From the NCBI GenBank assembly GCA_013141415.1, contig JABFQY010000002.1:124001-188000 (forward strand): 64,000 bases of DNA. Reading direction: 5' to 3'. Positions 26,039 to 35,529 of the stretch are shown here, in pieces. The first letter of the stretch is position 1. Every line of letters begins with the position of its first letter. The position numbers and the translations under genes are program-made. The notes under the pieces were generated by a model, which had not been told where the DNA came from, made no database searches, and saw only the letters and a program-made list of their open reading frames with translations. This DNA comes from Kiritimatiellaceae bacterium. Lineage in GTDB: Bacteria; Verrucomicrobiota; Kiritimatiellia; Kiritimatiellales; Tichowtungiaceae.

Positions 26039-27595
26039 TTATTTGTAGTCGTCCGGATTAACGCCGAGCTTTTGGATCCGGTAGTTGATGATGCGTTGTG
26101 TGGTGTTCAGATAGCGCGCCGACGCCGCTGCATTCCCGCGATGTTTTTTCAGGGCATCAATAAGAATTTCTTTTTCGTAGCTTTCAATCATGGTTTTTAG
26201 ATCGGCTCCGTCTTTCGGAAAAATCGAGGTGTGTGTTTCGTCGCTGGTTTGAAGCGACGGCGGCAGATTGTAACCGTGAATCACTTCATCGGAGGCCGTC
26301 AGCACGGCGCGTTCAACGCAGTTTTCAAGTTCACGGACATTGCCCGGCCAGTGATACGCCATCATCATATTGATCGCTGAGGTCGAAATGCGCTTGATAT
26401 TCTTGCCGTACATTTCGCCGTATTTCTGGAGGAAATGGTCAGCCAGCAGCATGATGTCGCTACGGCGCTCGCGCAGCGGCGGCAGGATGATCGGAAAAAC
26501 ATTAAGACGATAATAAAGGTCTTCGCGGAAGTTTCCTTCGGTAATTTCTTTTTCGAGGTTCCGGCTGGTGGCCGCCAGCACCCGCACATTAACCGAAACA
26601 CTCTCGGAGCTACCGACGCGTTCAAAGGTTCTTTCCTGCAGAACCCGCAGCAGTCTTACTTGAACGGCCGGCGAGATGTCACCGATTTCATCGAGAAAAA
26701 TGGTGCCTCCGTTCGCCAGTTCGAACCGGCCTTTACGTTGCTGAGTCGCCCCGGTGAAAGCACCCTTTTCGTGGCCGAACAATTCGCTTTCAATCAGATT
26801 TTCCGGCAAGGCCGCACAGTTGACGCTGATAAACGCATTATTGCGCCGCTCACTGCCATAATGGATGGCGCGGGCAACCAGTTCCTTACCGGTTCCGCTT
26901 TCGCCGCGAATGAGAACCGTTGCCGTACTGCTTGCCACCTGAACGATCTGTTCATAAACAGAACGCATGGAGCTGCAATTGCCGATGATATTGTGCATCC
27001 GGTACCGGTCACCTAGTTGTCGGCGCAATCTCTCGTTTTCCGAAAGAAGGCCTTCGCGCTCTTCTAGTTCTTCACGGATACTGGCAACGGCTTCGGCCAG
27101 AATGTTGGCCACCAGCTCCAAAAAACGTTGGTAGCGGCGAAGCGCCTCGATATCCGTCGTGATGGAAAGATCGATACTCATCGTACCGATCACGGCTTTC
27201 CGGTAAATAACCGGGACACAGATAAAGGCCGTCGGGTTGCCCGCGCGCGATTTGGTGAGATTCAGGAAGCGGGGATCTTTACTGATGTCGGGAATGAGCG
27301 CCGACTGCCCGGTTTGTGCCACGCGCCCGGTTACTCCTTCGCCGAGTTTATACTGCCCGCGCTTTTTCTCTTCGGCGGTCAGTCCGCGCGAAGCTTCGAT
27401 CACAAATATTTCAGTGTCGGGCTTGCGCAGCGTGAAGGTTCCGCGCGACACGCTGAGCTCGGTTTCCATGATATCGAGAACCTCGATCAACAGTTCAGAA
27501 ACGGTGTGCGGATGGGTCGCGGCCGCTTGCGATATCTGATAAAGGATCGCCAGCTCCTTGTCACTCTGCCCCGCGAAGTCGGATAGTGTCGGCAT
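26039..27595 (-). CDS. NifA-like sigma-54-dependent activator (GAF-AAA+-Fis)
   Basis: A 518-residue enhancer-binding protein. Residues about 15-175 are a GAF domain ([30 protein letters not shown]); about 205-440 the AAA+ domain with Walker A GESGTGKE, the sigma-54-contacting [13 protein letters not shown], Walker [12 protein letters not shown] and the R-finger region; the last 45 residues a Fis-type helix-turn-helix ([19 protein letters not shown]). NifA-type proteins activate nitrogen-related promoters with RpoN. It is divergent from gltB and sits beside gltBD, gdhA and nrpR, so control of nitrogen assimilation is a reasonable inference. I see no convincing -24/-12 promoter in the shared gap, so its targets may be elsewhere. 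Confidence 0.92.
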   Translation of the reverse strand: MPTLSDFAGQSDKELAILYQISQAAATHPHTVSELLIEVLDIMETELSVSRGTFTLRKPDTEIFVIEASRGLTAEEKKRGQYKLGEGVTGRVAQTGQSALIPDISKDPRFLNLTKSRAGNPTAFICVPVIYRKAVIGTMSIDLSITTDIEALRRYQRFLELVANILAEAVASIREELEEREGLLSENERLRRQLGDRYRMHNIIGNCSSMRSVYEQIVQVASSTATVLIRGESGTGKELVARAIHYGSERRNNAFISVNCAALPENLIESELFGHEKGAFTGATQQRKGRFELANGGTIFLDEIGDISPAVQVRLLRVLQERTFERVGSSESVSVNVRVLAATSRNLEKEITEGNFREDLYYRLNVFPIILPPLRERRSDIMLLADHFLQKYGEMYGKNIKRISTSAINMMMAYHWPGNVRELENCVERAVLTASDEVIHGYNLPPSLQTSDETHTSIFPKDGADLKTMIESYEKEILIDALKKHRGNAAASARYLNTTQRIINYRIQKLGVNPDDYK

Positions 27596-27629
27596 AATTG
27601 CTCCCGAATTTGTATTACTTGATTACTTT

Positions 27630-27663
27630 ATAAACAATAATGTAGTCTATTGCTACTGTTTAT
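27630..27663. promoter_or_regulatory. Imperfect dyad upstream of the NifA-like gene
   Basis: ATAAACA (27630-27636) mirrors TGTTTAT (27657-27663), and inside it GTAG (27642-27645) mirrors CTAC (27653-27656). The two half-dyads have different spacing. Position suits an operator or autoregulatory site; function is a guess. Confidence 0.35.
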
Positions 27664-27758
27664 TTATGATTTTACTCCGAGACGCGCTCCGCTCATTTTC
27701 CAGAGAGATCGCCTCTCAGGAAAATTCTCCGCGCTTTATTGTCGGCGAATCAAACAGA

Positions 27759-27776
27759 CGGTACAAAAATGTACCG
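27759..27776. promoter_or_regulatory. Perfect dyad CGGTACA-N4-TGTACCG upstream of gltB
   Basis: Seven-base arms with an AAAA spacer, about 65 bp upstream of the predicted gltB promoter. Arm and spacer size resemble the dyad near nrpR (9-bp arms, 4-bp spacer) but the sequence differs. Likely a binding site for a dimeric regulator of gltB or of the divergent NifA-like gene. Confidence 0.55.
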
Positions 27777-27823
27777 GACTGGATGCCGACGACACAAGTG
27801 TACTGTTTTGCTTTTTTGTCGAG

Positions 27824-27851
27824 TTGACTATTAGCCCAAAACGCGTACGAT
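27824..27851 (+). promoter_or_regulatory. Sigma-70-type promoter for gltB
   Basis: TTGACT (27824-27829) and TACGAT (27846-27851) separated by 16 bp, 30 bp before the gltB start. Five and four of six bases match the consensus boxes. Confidence 0.5.
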
Positions 27852-27881
27852 TCGTCAGCTTGAGTTAGCGAGGTTTTCGAA

Positions 27882-30800
27882 ATGAATATGAGAGAAGAAA
27901 TTCAAAAAAGTTTTCCGCAACCACAGGGTCTATACCACCCCGAAAACGAGCACGATGCGTGCGGCGTCGGGTTCATCTGCAACCTGCACGGGAAAAAATC
28001 GCATGACATTATTCATCATGCGCTCGAAATTCTGGTCCGCCTCACCCATCGCGGTGCCTGCGGGTGCGACCCGCTGACCGGCGACGGAGCCGGCATTCTT
28101 CTGCAGATCCCCCACGCTTTCTATAAGAAGGAATGCGAGAAACTCGGCATCAACCTCCCCGCCGAACAGGAATACGGCACCGGGCTGGTTTTTCTCCCGC
28201 AGGACGAAGCCCAGCGCGCAGCCTGTATCGAAATCCTTGAACAGGCCATCGCAGAAGAAGGCCAGAAACTGCTTGGCTGGCGTACCGTTCCGACCTGCAA
28301 CCGGCTGATCGGCGAAACGGCCCGCGCTTCCGAGCCTCATATCATGCAGGTATTCATCGGCCGCGGCAAAGGAGTCAGCGATCCACGCACCTTCGACCGC
28401 ATGCTCTACATCATTCGCAAGGTCGCCGAAAACCGGATTTTTCACTCCGATCTTACGAATAAAGCCGACTTTTACATCCCAACGCTAACCTGCCGTATTA
28501 TCATCTATAAGGGACTGCTCCTGCCCGAGCAGATGGAATTTTACTATCCCGACCTGCTGGACGACGATTTCACCAGCGCACTTGCCCTCGTACACCAGCG
28601 CTACAGCACCAATACCTTCCCGGCCTGGAAACTCGCTCAGCCGTTCCATGTGCTTTGCCATAACGGCGAAATCAACACCCTGCGCGGAAACTTCAACTGG
28701 ATGAATGCCCGGCAAGGGCTCTTAAAATCGCGGCTCTTCGGCGAAAACATTGATCGTCTTTTCCCGATTATTCAGCCGGGACTTTCCGACTCCGCATCGC
28801 TCGACCAGACCGTCGAACTGCTCTATCACGGCGGACGGTCTCTGCCGCACATTATGAGCATGCTCATTCCCGAAGCCTGGCAGAACCACAAGACCATGAG
28901 CGCCGAGAAAAAAGCGTTCTACGAATATCACTCCTGCCTGATGGAGCCGTGGGACGGCCCCGCCTCGATTCCCTTCACCGACGGCACCTGCCTCGGAGCC
29001 ATTCTCGACCGCAACGGCCTGCGCCCGTCGCGCTACATCGTCACCAAAGACGGCTACGTCATCATGGGCTCCGAAACCGGTATCGTAGATATTGATCCAG
29101 CCAATGTGGAACGAAAAGGCCGTCTCGAACCGGGCCGTATGTTCCTCGTCGATATGGAAAAGGGCCGCATCGTGCCCGACGAAGAAATTAAACACGAAAT
29201 CGCCTCCGGCCAGCCGTATGAAAAATGGCTCAGCGAAAATCTCATTGCTCTCTCCAGCCTGCCGCCGGAAGAAGCGACCGGATGCGACCCGGAGACTCTA
29301 TTGCAGCGCGAACGCATGTTCGGCTACACCATGGAAGACCTGAACCTGATTCTGGCACCGATGGCCAAAGAAGCGGAGGAAGTATCCGGCTCGATGGGCA
29401 TTGACACGCCTCTGGCGGTCCTCGCCGAAAAACCGCAGATCCTTTACAACTACTTCAAGCAGCTCTTCGCGCAGGTCACCAACCCGCCGCTCGATGCCAT
29501 CCGCGAAAAATGCGTCACCTCGCTCATCACCAACATCGGCGCCGAACAGGATCTCTTTGCAGAAACGCCAAAACATTGCAGTCAGCTCAAGATCGAACAC
29601 CCGATTATCACCAACGACGAACTTGCGCGCATCCGCAAACTCAAACACGACAATCTTAAATCGATCACCCTGCCAATGCTCTACAAGGTTGCAGAAGGCG
29701 GCGAAGGCTTGCGTGCCGCGCTCGAAAAACTTTGTACCGACGCCTCTGCGGCCATTGAAAACGGCTACACCCTGCTGATTCTTTCCGACCGGCAGGCCGA
29801 TCAGGAAAACGCACCGATTCCCGCTCTGCTCGCAACCGCCGCCGTGCACCACCACCTCATCCGTAAACTTCAGCGCACCCGTTGCGGGCTGATTGTTGAA
29901 TCCGGCGAGCCGCGCGAAGTACACCACTTTGCCCTGCTAATTGGTTACGGTGCCGGCGCGGTCAATCCCTACATGGTCGGCCAGATTCTGGACGACATGA
30001 TCAAACAGGGGCAGCTCACCGGCATTGATTGGAAAACCGCCGCAAAAAATTTCGTCAAAGCCATCGACAAGGGTCTGCTTAAAGTGATGTCGAAGATGGG
30101 CATCTCCACGCTGCACAGCTATCGCGGCGCACAAATCTTTGAAGCGGTCGGTCTGAACAGCGAAGTCATTGACAGCTGTTTTACCGGCACCGCCTCGCGC
30201 ATCGCCGGTATCGGCCTCGACGGCATTGCCCGCGAAATCAGCGCGCGCCACCAATCCGCATTTCCTGAACGTCCGGCGGATAAAACCCTGCCGCTCGATA
30301 TCGGCGGAGCCTACAAGTGGCGGCGCAACGGCGAAGATCACCTACTCAATCCGCTGGCCATTGCCAAACTGCAGGAAGCCGTTCGCACCGACAACGCCGA
30401 CCGGTTCAAGGAATTCTCCGACCTGATCAACCACGACAACCGGGCCGTTTACACGCTGCGCGGCCTTTTTGAATTCAAAAAAGACCGTCCGGCGATTCCG
30501 CTCAGCGAAGTCGAACCGTGGACTGCCATCGTCAAACGTTTTAAAACCGGCGCAATGTCCTACGGCTCCATCAGTCAGGAAGCGCACGAAACGCTCGCCA
30601 TTGCCATGAACCGCATCGGCGGCAAGAGCAACTGCGGCGAAGGCGGCGAAGATGAAGACCGCTTCCTCCCCGACGAAAACGGCGACCTGCGCCGCTCGGC
30701 CATTAAACAGGTGGCCTCCGGACGCTTTGGCGTCACCAGCAACTATCTGACGAACGCCGACGAAATCCAGATCAAGATGGCGCAAGGCGCCAAGCCCGGC

Positions 30801-32423
30801 GAAGGCGGACAGCTGCCCGGTCATAAAGTCAAACCGTGGATCGCCAAAACACGCTATTCCACGCCGTACGTGACGCTGATCTCGCCGCCACCGCACCACG
30901 ATATTTATTCCATTGAAGACCTCGCTCAGCTCATCTACGACCTGAAGAGCGCCAACCCGTCGGCCAAAGTCACGGTAAAGCTGGTTTCCGAAGTCGGCGT
31001 CGGCACCGTTGCCGCCGGCGTGGCCAAAGGTAAAGCCGATCTCGTTCTGATCTCCGGCTATGACGGCGGAACCGGCGCTTCGCCGCAGTCCTCCATTAAG
31101 CATGCCGGCCTGCCGTGGGAACTTGGGTTGGCTGAAGCGCAACAGACGCTAATCCTGAATAAACTGCGCAGTCGCATCCGCGTTGAATGCGACGGCAAAC
31201 TACTGACCGGCCGCGACGTCGCCGTCGCCGCCCTGCTCGGCGCCGAAGAATTCGGTTTCTCGACCGGCCCGCTGATGACGCTCGGCTGTATCATGATGCG
31301 CGTCTGCCACATGAATACCTGCCCCGTCGGCGTCGCGACACAGGATCCCGAACTGCGTAAAAAATTCTGCGGCAAACCGGAATATGTCATCAACTTCTTC
31401 CGCTTCGTCGCCGAAGAGCTTCGCCAGATCATGGCCGACCTCGGATTCCGCACGATGGACGAAATGGTCGGACACCGCGAACGGCTCGACGTCCGTGAGG
31501 CCGTTGAAAACTGGAAAACCAAAGGGCTCGATTTCTCGAAGATCCTTTACCAGCCGCCGGTGGACGAAAACACTCCGTTGCGTTGCACCGAAAAACAAAG
31601 CGACGATCTGGCCGGCGCGCTCGACCACGACCTGATTCGTCAGGCGAAGCCGGCATTGGAACGCGGCGAACGCGTCGTCATTCATACGCAGATCCGCAAC
31701 ATCCACCGCACCGTCGGCGCCATGCTCAGCCACGAAATTTCCAAACGCTACGGCGAGCGCGGCCTGCCCGACGACCGGATCACCATCCATGCGACCGGCT
31801 CGGCCGGACAAAGCTTCGGCGGATTCAGCGCAAAAGGCATTACCTTCCGCGTCACCGGCGATGCCAATGACTATTTTGGTAAAGGCCTGTCCGGCGCGAA
31901 ACTCATCATCCGCCCGCCGGAAGACGCCACGTTCATCGCGGAGGAAAACATCCTGATCGGCAACGTCGCCTTCTACGGCGCCACGCGCGGCGAAGCCTAC
32001 ATTCGCGGCCGTGCCGGCGAACGCTTCTGTGTTCGCAACAGCGGAGCTCATACCGTTGTCGAAGGCATCGGCGATCACGGCTGTGAATATATGACCGGCG
32101 GAAGCGTGGTCGTGCTCGGCCCGACCGGCCGCAACTTCGCGGCAGGGATGAGCGGCGGTATCGCCTACGTCCTCGACGAAGCGGGCGACTTCATTGAAAA
32201 CCGCTGTAATCCGGAGATGGTAGATTTTGACCCGCTCACCAACGACGATATTGCCACCCTGTGCGAACGGCTCGAAAAACATTTGGAATATACCGGAAGC
32301 GCTGTGGCGCGGAGACTTCTCCATAACTGGCAGAACTCCGTGAAGAAATTCATCAAAGTCATTCCGGTCGACTACAAACGCGCGCTGCAGCGCATCGCCG
32401 ATGAAAAACGGACAGGAGAGTAA
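27882..32423 (+). CDS. gltB: Glutamate synthase (GOGAT), large subunit
   Basis: A 1513-residue enzyme that, with GltD, makes two glutamates from glutamine and 2-oxoglutarate. Domain order is complete: an N-terminal Ntn amidotransferase whose catalytic cysteine is residue 27 ([12 protein letters not shown]), implying removal of a 26-residue propeptide; a central domain; the FMN-binding synthase domain ([28 protein letters not shown]); the [3Fe-4S] cysteines C-x5-C-x4-C in [12 protein letters not shown] from about residue 1136; and the C-terminal beta-helix (GxGxG) domain. The usual partner gltD follows, but a four-helix-bundle gene and repeats separate them. A sigma-70-like promoter and a perfect dyad lie upstream. 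Confidence 0.97.
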   Translation: MNMREEIQKSFPQPQGLYHPENEHDACGVGFICNLHGKKSHDIIHHALEILVRLTHRGACGCDPLTGDGAGILLQIPHAFYKKECEKLGINLPAEQEYGTGLVFLPQDEAQRAACIEILEQAIAEEGQKLLGWRTVPTCNRLIGETARASEPHIMQVFIGRGKGVSDPRTFDRMLYIIRKVAENRIFHSDLTNKADFYIPTLTCRIIIYKGLLLPEQMEFYYPDLLDDDFTSALALVHQRYSTNTFPAWKLAQPFHVLCHNGEINTLRGNFNWMNARQGLLKSRLFGENIDRLFPIIQPGLSDSASLDQTVELLYHGGRSLPHIMSMLIPEAWQNHKTMSAEKKAFYEYHSCLMEPWDGPASIPFTDGTCLGAILDRNGLRPSRYIVTKDGYVIMGSETGIVDIDPANVERKGRLEPGRMFLVDMEKGRIVPDEEIKHEIASGQPYEKWLSENLIALSSLPPEEATGCDPETLLQRERMFGYTMEDLNLILAPMAKEAEEVSGSMGIDTPLAVLAEKPQILYNYFKQLFAQVTNPPLDAIREKCVTSLITNIGAEQDLFAETPKHCSQLKIEHPIITNDELARIRKLKHDNLKSITLPMLYKVAEGGEGLRAALEKLCTDASAAIENGYTLLILSDRQADQENAPIPALLATAAVHHHLIRKLQRTRCGLIVESGEPREVHHFALLIGYGAGAVNPYMVGQILDDMIKQGQLTGIDWKTAAKNFVKAIDKGLLKVMSKMGISTLHSYRGAQIFEAVGLNSEVIDSCFTGTASRIAGIGLDGIAREISARHQSAFPERPADKTLPLDIGGAYKWRRNGEDHLLNPLAIAKLQEAVRTDNADRFKEFSDLINHDNRAVYTLRGLFEFKKDRPAIPLSEVEPWTAIVKRFKTGAMSYGSISQEAHETLAIAMNRIGGKSNCGEGGEDEDRFLPDENGDLRRSAIKQVASGRFGVTSNYLTNADEIQIKMAQGAKPGEGGQLPGHKVKPWIAKTRYSTPYVTLISPPPHHDIYSIEDLAQLIYDLKSANPSAKVTVKLVSEVGVGTVAAGVAKGKADLVLISGYDGGTGASPQSSIKHAGLPWELGLAEAQQTLILNKLRSRIRVECDGKLLTGRDVAVAALLGAEEFGFSTGPLMTLGCIMMRVCHMNTCPVGVATQDPELRKKFCGKPEYVINFFRFVAEELRQIMADLGFRTMDEMVGHRERLDVREAVENWKTKGLDFSKILYQPPVDENTPLRCTEKQSDDLAGALDHDLIRQAKPALERGERVVIHTQIRNIHRTVGAMLSHEISKRYGERGLPDDRITIHATGSAGQSFGGFSAKGITFRVTGDANDYFGKGLSGAKLIIRPPEDATFIAEENILIGNVAFYGATRGEAYIRGRAGERFCVRNSGAHTVVEGIGDHGCEYMTGGSVVVLGPTGRNFAAGMSGGIAYVLDEAGDFIENRCNPEMVDFDPLTNDDIATLCERLEKHLEYTGSAVARRLLHNWQNSVKKFIKVIPVDYKRALQRIADEKRTGE

Positions 32424-32427
32424 GGGG

Positions 32428-32551
32428 AAGGCTTTAGGCTATAGTCCTTAGACTTTGGGAAGAAAGAGAAAAGACCACAGGCTATATTTGGAATTTAACA
32501 ATACAGGAACTGCGGCAGACCTAAGGCCTAAAGCCCAAAGTCTAAAGCCTT
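32428..32551. repeat. Inverted TAAAGCC-type repeat, left flank of IVP gene
   Basis: AAGGCTTTAG and AGACTTTGGG (32428-32459) are mirrored by CCCAAAGTCT and CTAAAGCCTT (32534-32551) with about 75 bp between. Related arrays occur at 32914-32947, 34449-34462 and 39376-39408. Confidence 0.75.
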
Positions 32552-32558
32552 CTAAACC

Positions 32559-32915
32559 ATGAGAGACCATCGGAAGTTGAAAGCGTTTGAATTGGCTGAT
32601 GCACTCGCCCTGTCGGTGTATCGGTTGACGCAAAACTTTCCCAAGGAAGAAACCTTTGGCCTGACTTCACAGATTCGGCGAGCAGGAATTTCGGTTCCAT
32701 CCAACATTGTAGAAGGCTGTGCGCGGAACACAGAGAAAGATTATATCCACTTCCTTGATACGGCCTATGGTTCAGCGAAAGAAGTTGAATATCAGGCATC
32801 CATTGCTCGAAGACTCGGATATTTGAGTGAAACAAAATTAGAAGAAGCTGCGGCTGAAACCGCACGAGTGTTAAACGCTTTGATAAATGCATTACGGAAT
32901 AATGGAGGCGATTAG
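32559..32915 (+). CDS. Four-helix-bundle protein (23S rRNA IVP / S23-like)
   Basis: A 118-residue all-helical protein of the S23/IVP family: D-H-R-K-L-K-A-F-E-L-A at the N-terminus, then SQIRRAGISVPSNIVEGCAR and KDYIHFLDTAYGSAKEVEYQ, the most conserved blocks of the family. Members were first found as ORFs within intervening sequences of 23S rRNA genes and occur widely in intergenic regions; biochemical function is unknown. Here the gene splits gltB from gltD and is bracketed by TAAAGCC-type repeats that start within 10 bp of both its ends, which makes it look like a small mobile or domesticated insert. Confidence 0.92.
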   Translation: MRDHRKLKAFELADALALSVYRLTQNFPKEETFGLTSQIRRAGISVPSNIVEGCARNTEKDYIHFLDTAYGSAKEVEYQASIARRLGYLSETKLEEAAAETARVLNALINALRNNGGD

Positions 32916-32947
32916 ACCTAAAGCCTAAGGCCTAAAGTCTAAAGCCT
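32914..32947. repeat. TAAAGCC/TAAGGCC array, right flank of IVP gene
   Basis: Five near-identical 7- to 8-bp words (CTAAAGCC, CTAAGGC, CTAAAGTC, CTAAAGCC) immediately after the IVP stop codon and 20 bp before gltD. Confidence 0.75.
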
Positions 32948-32966
32948 CTCTCCGAAGGAGAGACCC

Positions 32967-34433
32967 ATGGGTAAACCAACTGGATTTAAAGAATTCGAAC
33001 GCAAGACACCAGCCGAACGGCCGATTGTTGAGCGCATCAAGGACTACAACGAAGTTTACCGTCCGTTCCCCGAAGACAAGCTTCGGGAACAGGCCGCGCG
33101 CTGCATGAACTGCGGCGTCCCCTTCTGCCATATCGGTTGTCCTCTCGGAAATATTATTCCTGAATTCAACGACCTGACCTACAAAGGCCACTGGAAAAAA
33201 GCGTGGGAAATGCTTTCCGCCACCAACAACTTTCCGGAATTCACCGGACGCATCTGCCCCGCCCCGTGTGAAGAAGCCTGCGTGCTCGGTATCAATGAAC
33301 CGCCGGTCACCATCGAGAATATCGAAAAAGAAATTATCGAACACGCCTTCAGCGAAGAGTGGGTGGTTCCCGTTGTGCCGGAAACGCGCACCGGTAAAAC
33401 CGTCGCCGTCGTCGGCTCTGGGCCGTCCGGCCTCGCCGTCGCACAGCAGCTCAACCGCGCCGGACACACCGTCACCGTATTCGAACGCGCCGACCGCGTC
33501 GGCGGCTTGCTCCGCTACGGCATTCCCGATTTCAAACTCGAAAAATGGGTTATCGACCGCCGCGTGAACATCATGCAGGCCGAAGGCATCGTTTTCAAAA
33601 CCAGCGCCGCCGTTGGCACCGACATTTCCGCCGATGAACTGAAACAGTTTGATGCTGTGGTGCTCGCCATCGGTTCCACCGTCGGACGCGATATGCCGGT
33701 ACTGGGCCGCGACCTCAAAGGCATTCACTTCGCCATGGATTTCCTGCCGTTGCAAAATAAAACCTGCGCCGGTGATTTCGCCGAGCCGCAGATTTCTGCT
33801 AAAGGCAAAAACGTCGTCGTCATCGGCGGCGGCGATACCGGTTCCGACTGCGTCGGCACCTCCATCCGCCACGGCGCGCGCAGTGTCGTCAATTTTGAAC
33901 TTTTTCCTGAACCGCCGGGAGCCCGTCCGGCCCACCAGCCGTGGCCCTACTGGCCGATGAAACTGCGCACCAGTTCCTCGCACCGCGAAGCGGGCGAAGA
34001 TCCCCGCCGCTACTGCATGCTCACCAAAGAATTCAACGGACAGAACGGACACGTCACCAGCGTGCGCACCGTCAATATCGAATTCACCCGCGAGCGGCAG
34101 ACCGGAAAATCCAACATGGAAGAAATCGCTGGCTCGCAAAAAGACTGGCAGGCCGACCTCGTCCTGCTGGCCCTCGGATTTGTTGGTCCCGAACGCGACA
34201 ACGCCGTCAAAGCGCTGGGCGTTGCGCTCGATAAAGCGGGCAACATCCAGACCGGCAAAAACTATCAGACTTCCGTTCCGAATGTCTTCGCCGCTGGCGA
34301 CTGCCGCCGCGGACAATCACTCATTGTCTGGGCGATTTCCGAAGGCCGCGAAACCGCGCGCTGCGTCGATGAATTCCTGATGGGCGAAACCAGCCTGCCG
34401 TCCCGCGGTCCCGCTGAACTTCCGCGCCGGTAG
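32967..34433 (+). CDS. gltD: Glutamate synthase, small (beta) subunit
   Basis: A 488-residue flavoprotein that passes electrons from NAD(P)H to GltB. N-terminal cysteine sets ([20 protein letters not shown] near residue 47 and CPAPCEEAC near residue 97) bind [4Fe-4S] clusters; the FAD dinucleotide fold is [17 protein letters not shown] near residue 149; the NAD(P) fold is [20 protein letters not shown] near residue 287; the C-terminal FAD segment is [18 protein letters not shown]. The ribosome site GAAGGAGAG lies within a small CTCTCC/GGAGAG hairpin just before ATG 32967, which could modulate expression relative to gltB now that the two are separated. Confidence 0.97.
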   Translation: MGKPTGFKEFERKTPAERPIVERIKDYNEVYRPFPEDKLREQAARCMNCGVPFCHIGCPLGNIIPEFNDLTYKGHWKKAWEMLSATNNFPEFTGRICPAPCEEACVLGINEPPVTIENIEKEIIEHAFSEEWVVPVVPETRTGKTVAVVGSGPSGLAVAQQLNRAGHTVTVFERADRVGGLLRYGIPDFKLEKWVIDRRVNIMQAEGIVFKTSAAVGTDISADELKQFDAVVLAIGSTVGRDMPVLGRDLKGIHFAMDFLPLQNKTCAGDFAEPQISAKGKNVVVIGGGDTGSDCVGTSIRHGARSVVNFELFPEPPGARPAHQPWPYWPMKLRTSSSHREAGEDPRRYCMLTKEFNGQNGHVTSVRTVNIEFTRERQTGKSNMEEIAGSQKDWQADLVLLALGFVGPERDNAVKALGVALDKAGNIQTGKNYQTSVPNVFAAGDCRRGQSLIVWAISEGRETARCVDEFLMGETSLPSRGPAELPRR

Positions 34434-34473
34434 GCGCAGGGGAGAAGGCGTTAGGCCTTAGGTGACCCGGAGC

Positions 34474-34488
34474 TTCCAAGGACTGGAA
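34474..34488. repeat. TTCCAA-N3-TTGGAA palindrome, copy 4
   Basis: TTCCAA-GGA-CTGGAA, one mismatch, after gltD. Confidence 0.75.
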
Positions 34489-34524
34489 AGATTCCTCGCA
34501 AAGGCGCAAAGCCCGCAGAGTTTT

Positions 34525-34539
34525 TTCCAATGATTGGAC
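34525..34539. repeat. TTCCAA-N3-TTGGAA palindrome, copy 5
   Basis: TTCCAA-TGA-TTGGAC, one terminal mismatch, preceded by a T-run. Confidence 0.75.
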
Positions 34540-34623
34540 TCTGAGCACAGCGAGAGGGGCTTCGCAACCGCGAAACAACGACCACCGGGGTGGCATGCAA
34601 CAAAACCATGGAGGCGGGTTCTT

Positions 34624-35529
34624 TTATTGAGACAGAGCTTCAATTGCAGTTGCTAATTGCCGTAGCTCTTTTCTGATTTCCATAAATTGGGCGTGGCCAA
34701 ACCCATCTTTGTACTGAGTTGAGTTTTCGAGGTATATTCGACCATCTTCTTCTTTGAGAGTAGCTTCTTGATGGGCAAGCTCGTTTCGTAGTTTTTGCAT
34801 TTTGTTGAGGACGTCCAGAAGTCCGTTCGGGAGGCCTTTTAAAACCTCCATGCTATCGAGGCGGTCTCGCACACAGCCGTACTCCATTGCCAATGGATCT
34901 TCTACTGCCGCAATAAAGTTTTCATGAGACATTTCGTCCGCTTGCTTTTTGCAGGCCTCGGCTCTTTTATTGAATCGTTTTGTTGTGCGTTGAACCTGAG
35001 TATCTTTTTGACTGTGATCCAAAGCCCTAAATTTGCGAACAAGCAACAGGCGCAATTTTTTGTCTAACTTGCTCATCTCGTCCAGAACAACCCCGCGCAT
35101 ATTGTTGAGATCACAGATCCGTTTGAGTTGATCTTCGATGATGTCGGAACCATCCCGATGTAAATCGGTTCGGGTGACGATGTAAACCCCGTCAACTCGC
35201 AAGTCGAAGAGTGCTTTACGCATATCTTCAGCCGGCTTGGAGCTGTAAAAAATCATGTCCGTATATATTAGTCGTCGAAGAGAATGAGCTATTTCGGCAC
35301 CGTTTGTTTGGTCTTTCCCTAAATCATAATCAAAAATGATCAGGTCGTATGGGTTGTAGATTTCCAGACGACCTTCGAGTGCTTGTAGGTCGTCGTTGCT
35401 AATAGTTAATCTAGAATCCAAATCCAAGTTGAAGCCGAGTTCGCCAAGTTTTCGCCTTATAGCTTCAACATGAAATTCTACCTCACTCGGTTGATCCTCA
35501 ATCCACAATATTTTGTAATCAATCTTCAT
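34624..35529 (-). CDS. Response regulator with HEPN-like C-terminal motif
   Basis: A 301-residue protein. Residues 1-125 form a receiver domain: acidic pair E11/D12 in LWIEDQ, phospho-acceptor D67 in IIFDYDLG, hydroxyl residues S96/S97 in FYSSKP; the usual switch lysine is not obvious (the segment reads GVYIVTRTD). The output half is helical with no DNA-binding motif. It contains K-L-R-N-E-L-A-H (R248 to H253), matching the R-N-x-x-x-H signature of HEPN ribonucleases. The start overlaps the stop of the GHKL-kinase gene by 4 bp (ATGA), so this is its cognate partner and the last gene of a three-gene operon headed by a DNA methyltransferase. Receiver call is firm; HEPN-type RNase activity is inference. 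Confidence 0.82.
   Translation of the reverse strand: MKIDYKILWIEDQPSEVEFHVEAIRRKLGELGFNLDLDSRLTISNDDLQALEGRLEIYNPYDLIIFDYDLGKDQTNGAEIAHSLRRLIYTDMIFYSSKPAEDMRKALFDLRVDGVYIVTRTDLHRDGSDIIEDQLKRICDLNNMRGVVLDEMSKLDKKLRLLLVRKFRALDHSQKDTQVQRTTKRFNKRAEACKKQADEMSHENFIAAVEDPLAMEYGCVRDRLDSMEVLKGLPNGLLDVLNKMQKLRNELAHQEATLKEEDGRIYLENSTQYKDGFGHAQFMEIRKELRQLATAIEALSQ

Larger units (their letters stand above)
34434..34623. repeat. Repeat-rich junction after gltD
   Basis: Holds a TTAGGCCTTAGG word (34451-34462), two TTCCAA palindromes (34474-34488, 34525-34539) and CGCAAAGGCGCAAAGCCCGC-type text. No gene seen. It forms the left border of the methyltransferase-GHKL-receiver operon. Confidence 0.6.

Noticed and set aside
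27700-27881. Sigma-54 promoter upstream of gltB
   Set aside because: No GG-N10-GC pair with acceptable flanks; the best TTTTGC at 27806-27811 lacks a -24 GG.
32448-32892. Minus-strand ORFs across the IVP gene
   Set aside because: They translate the repeats and the antisense of a recognised protein.
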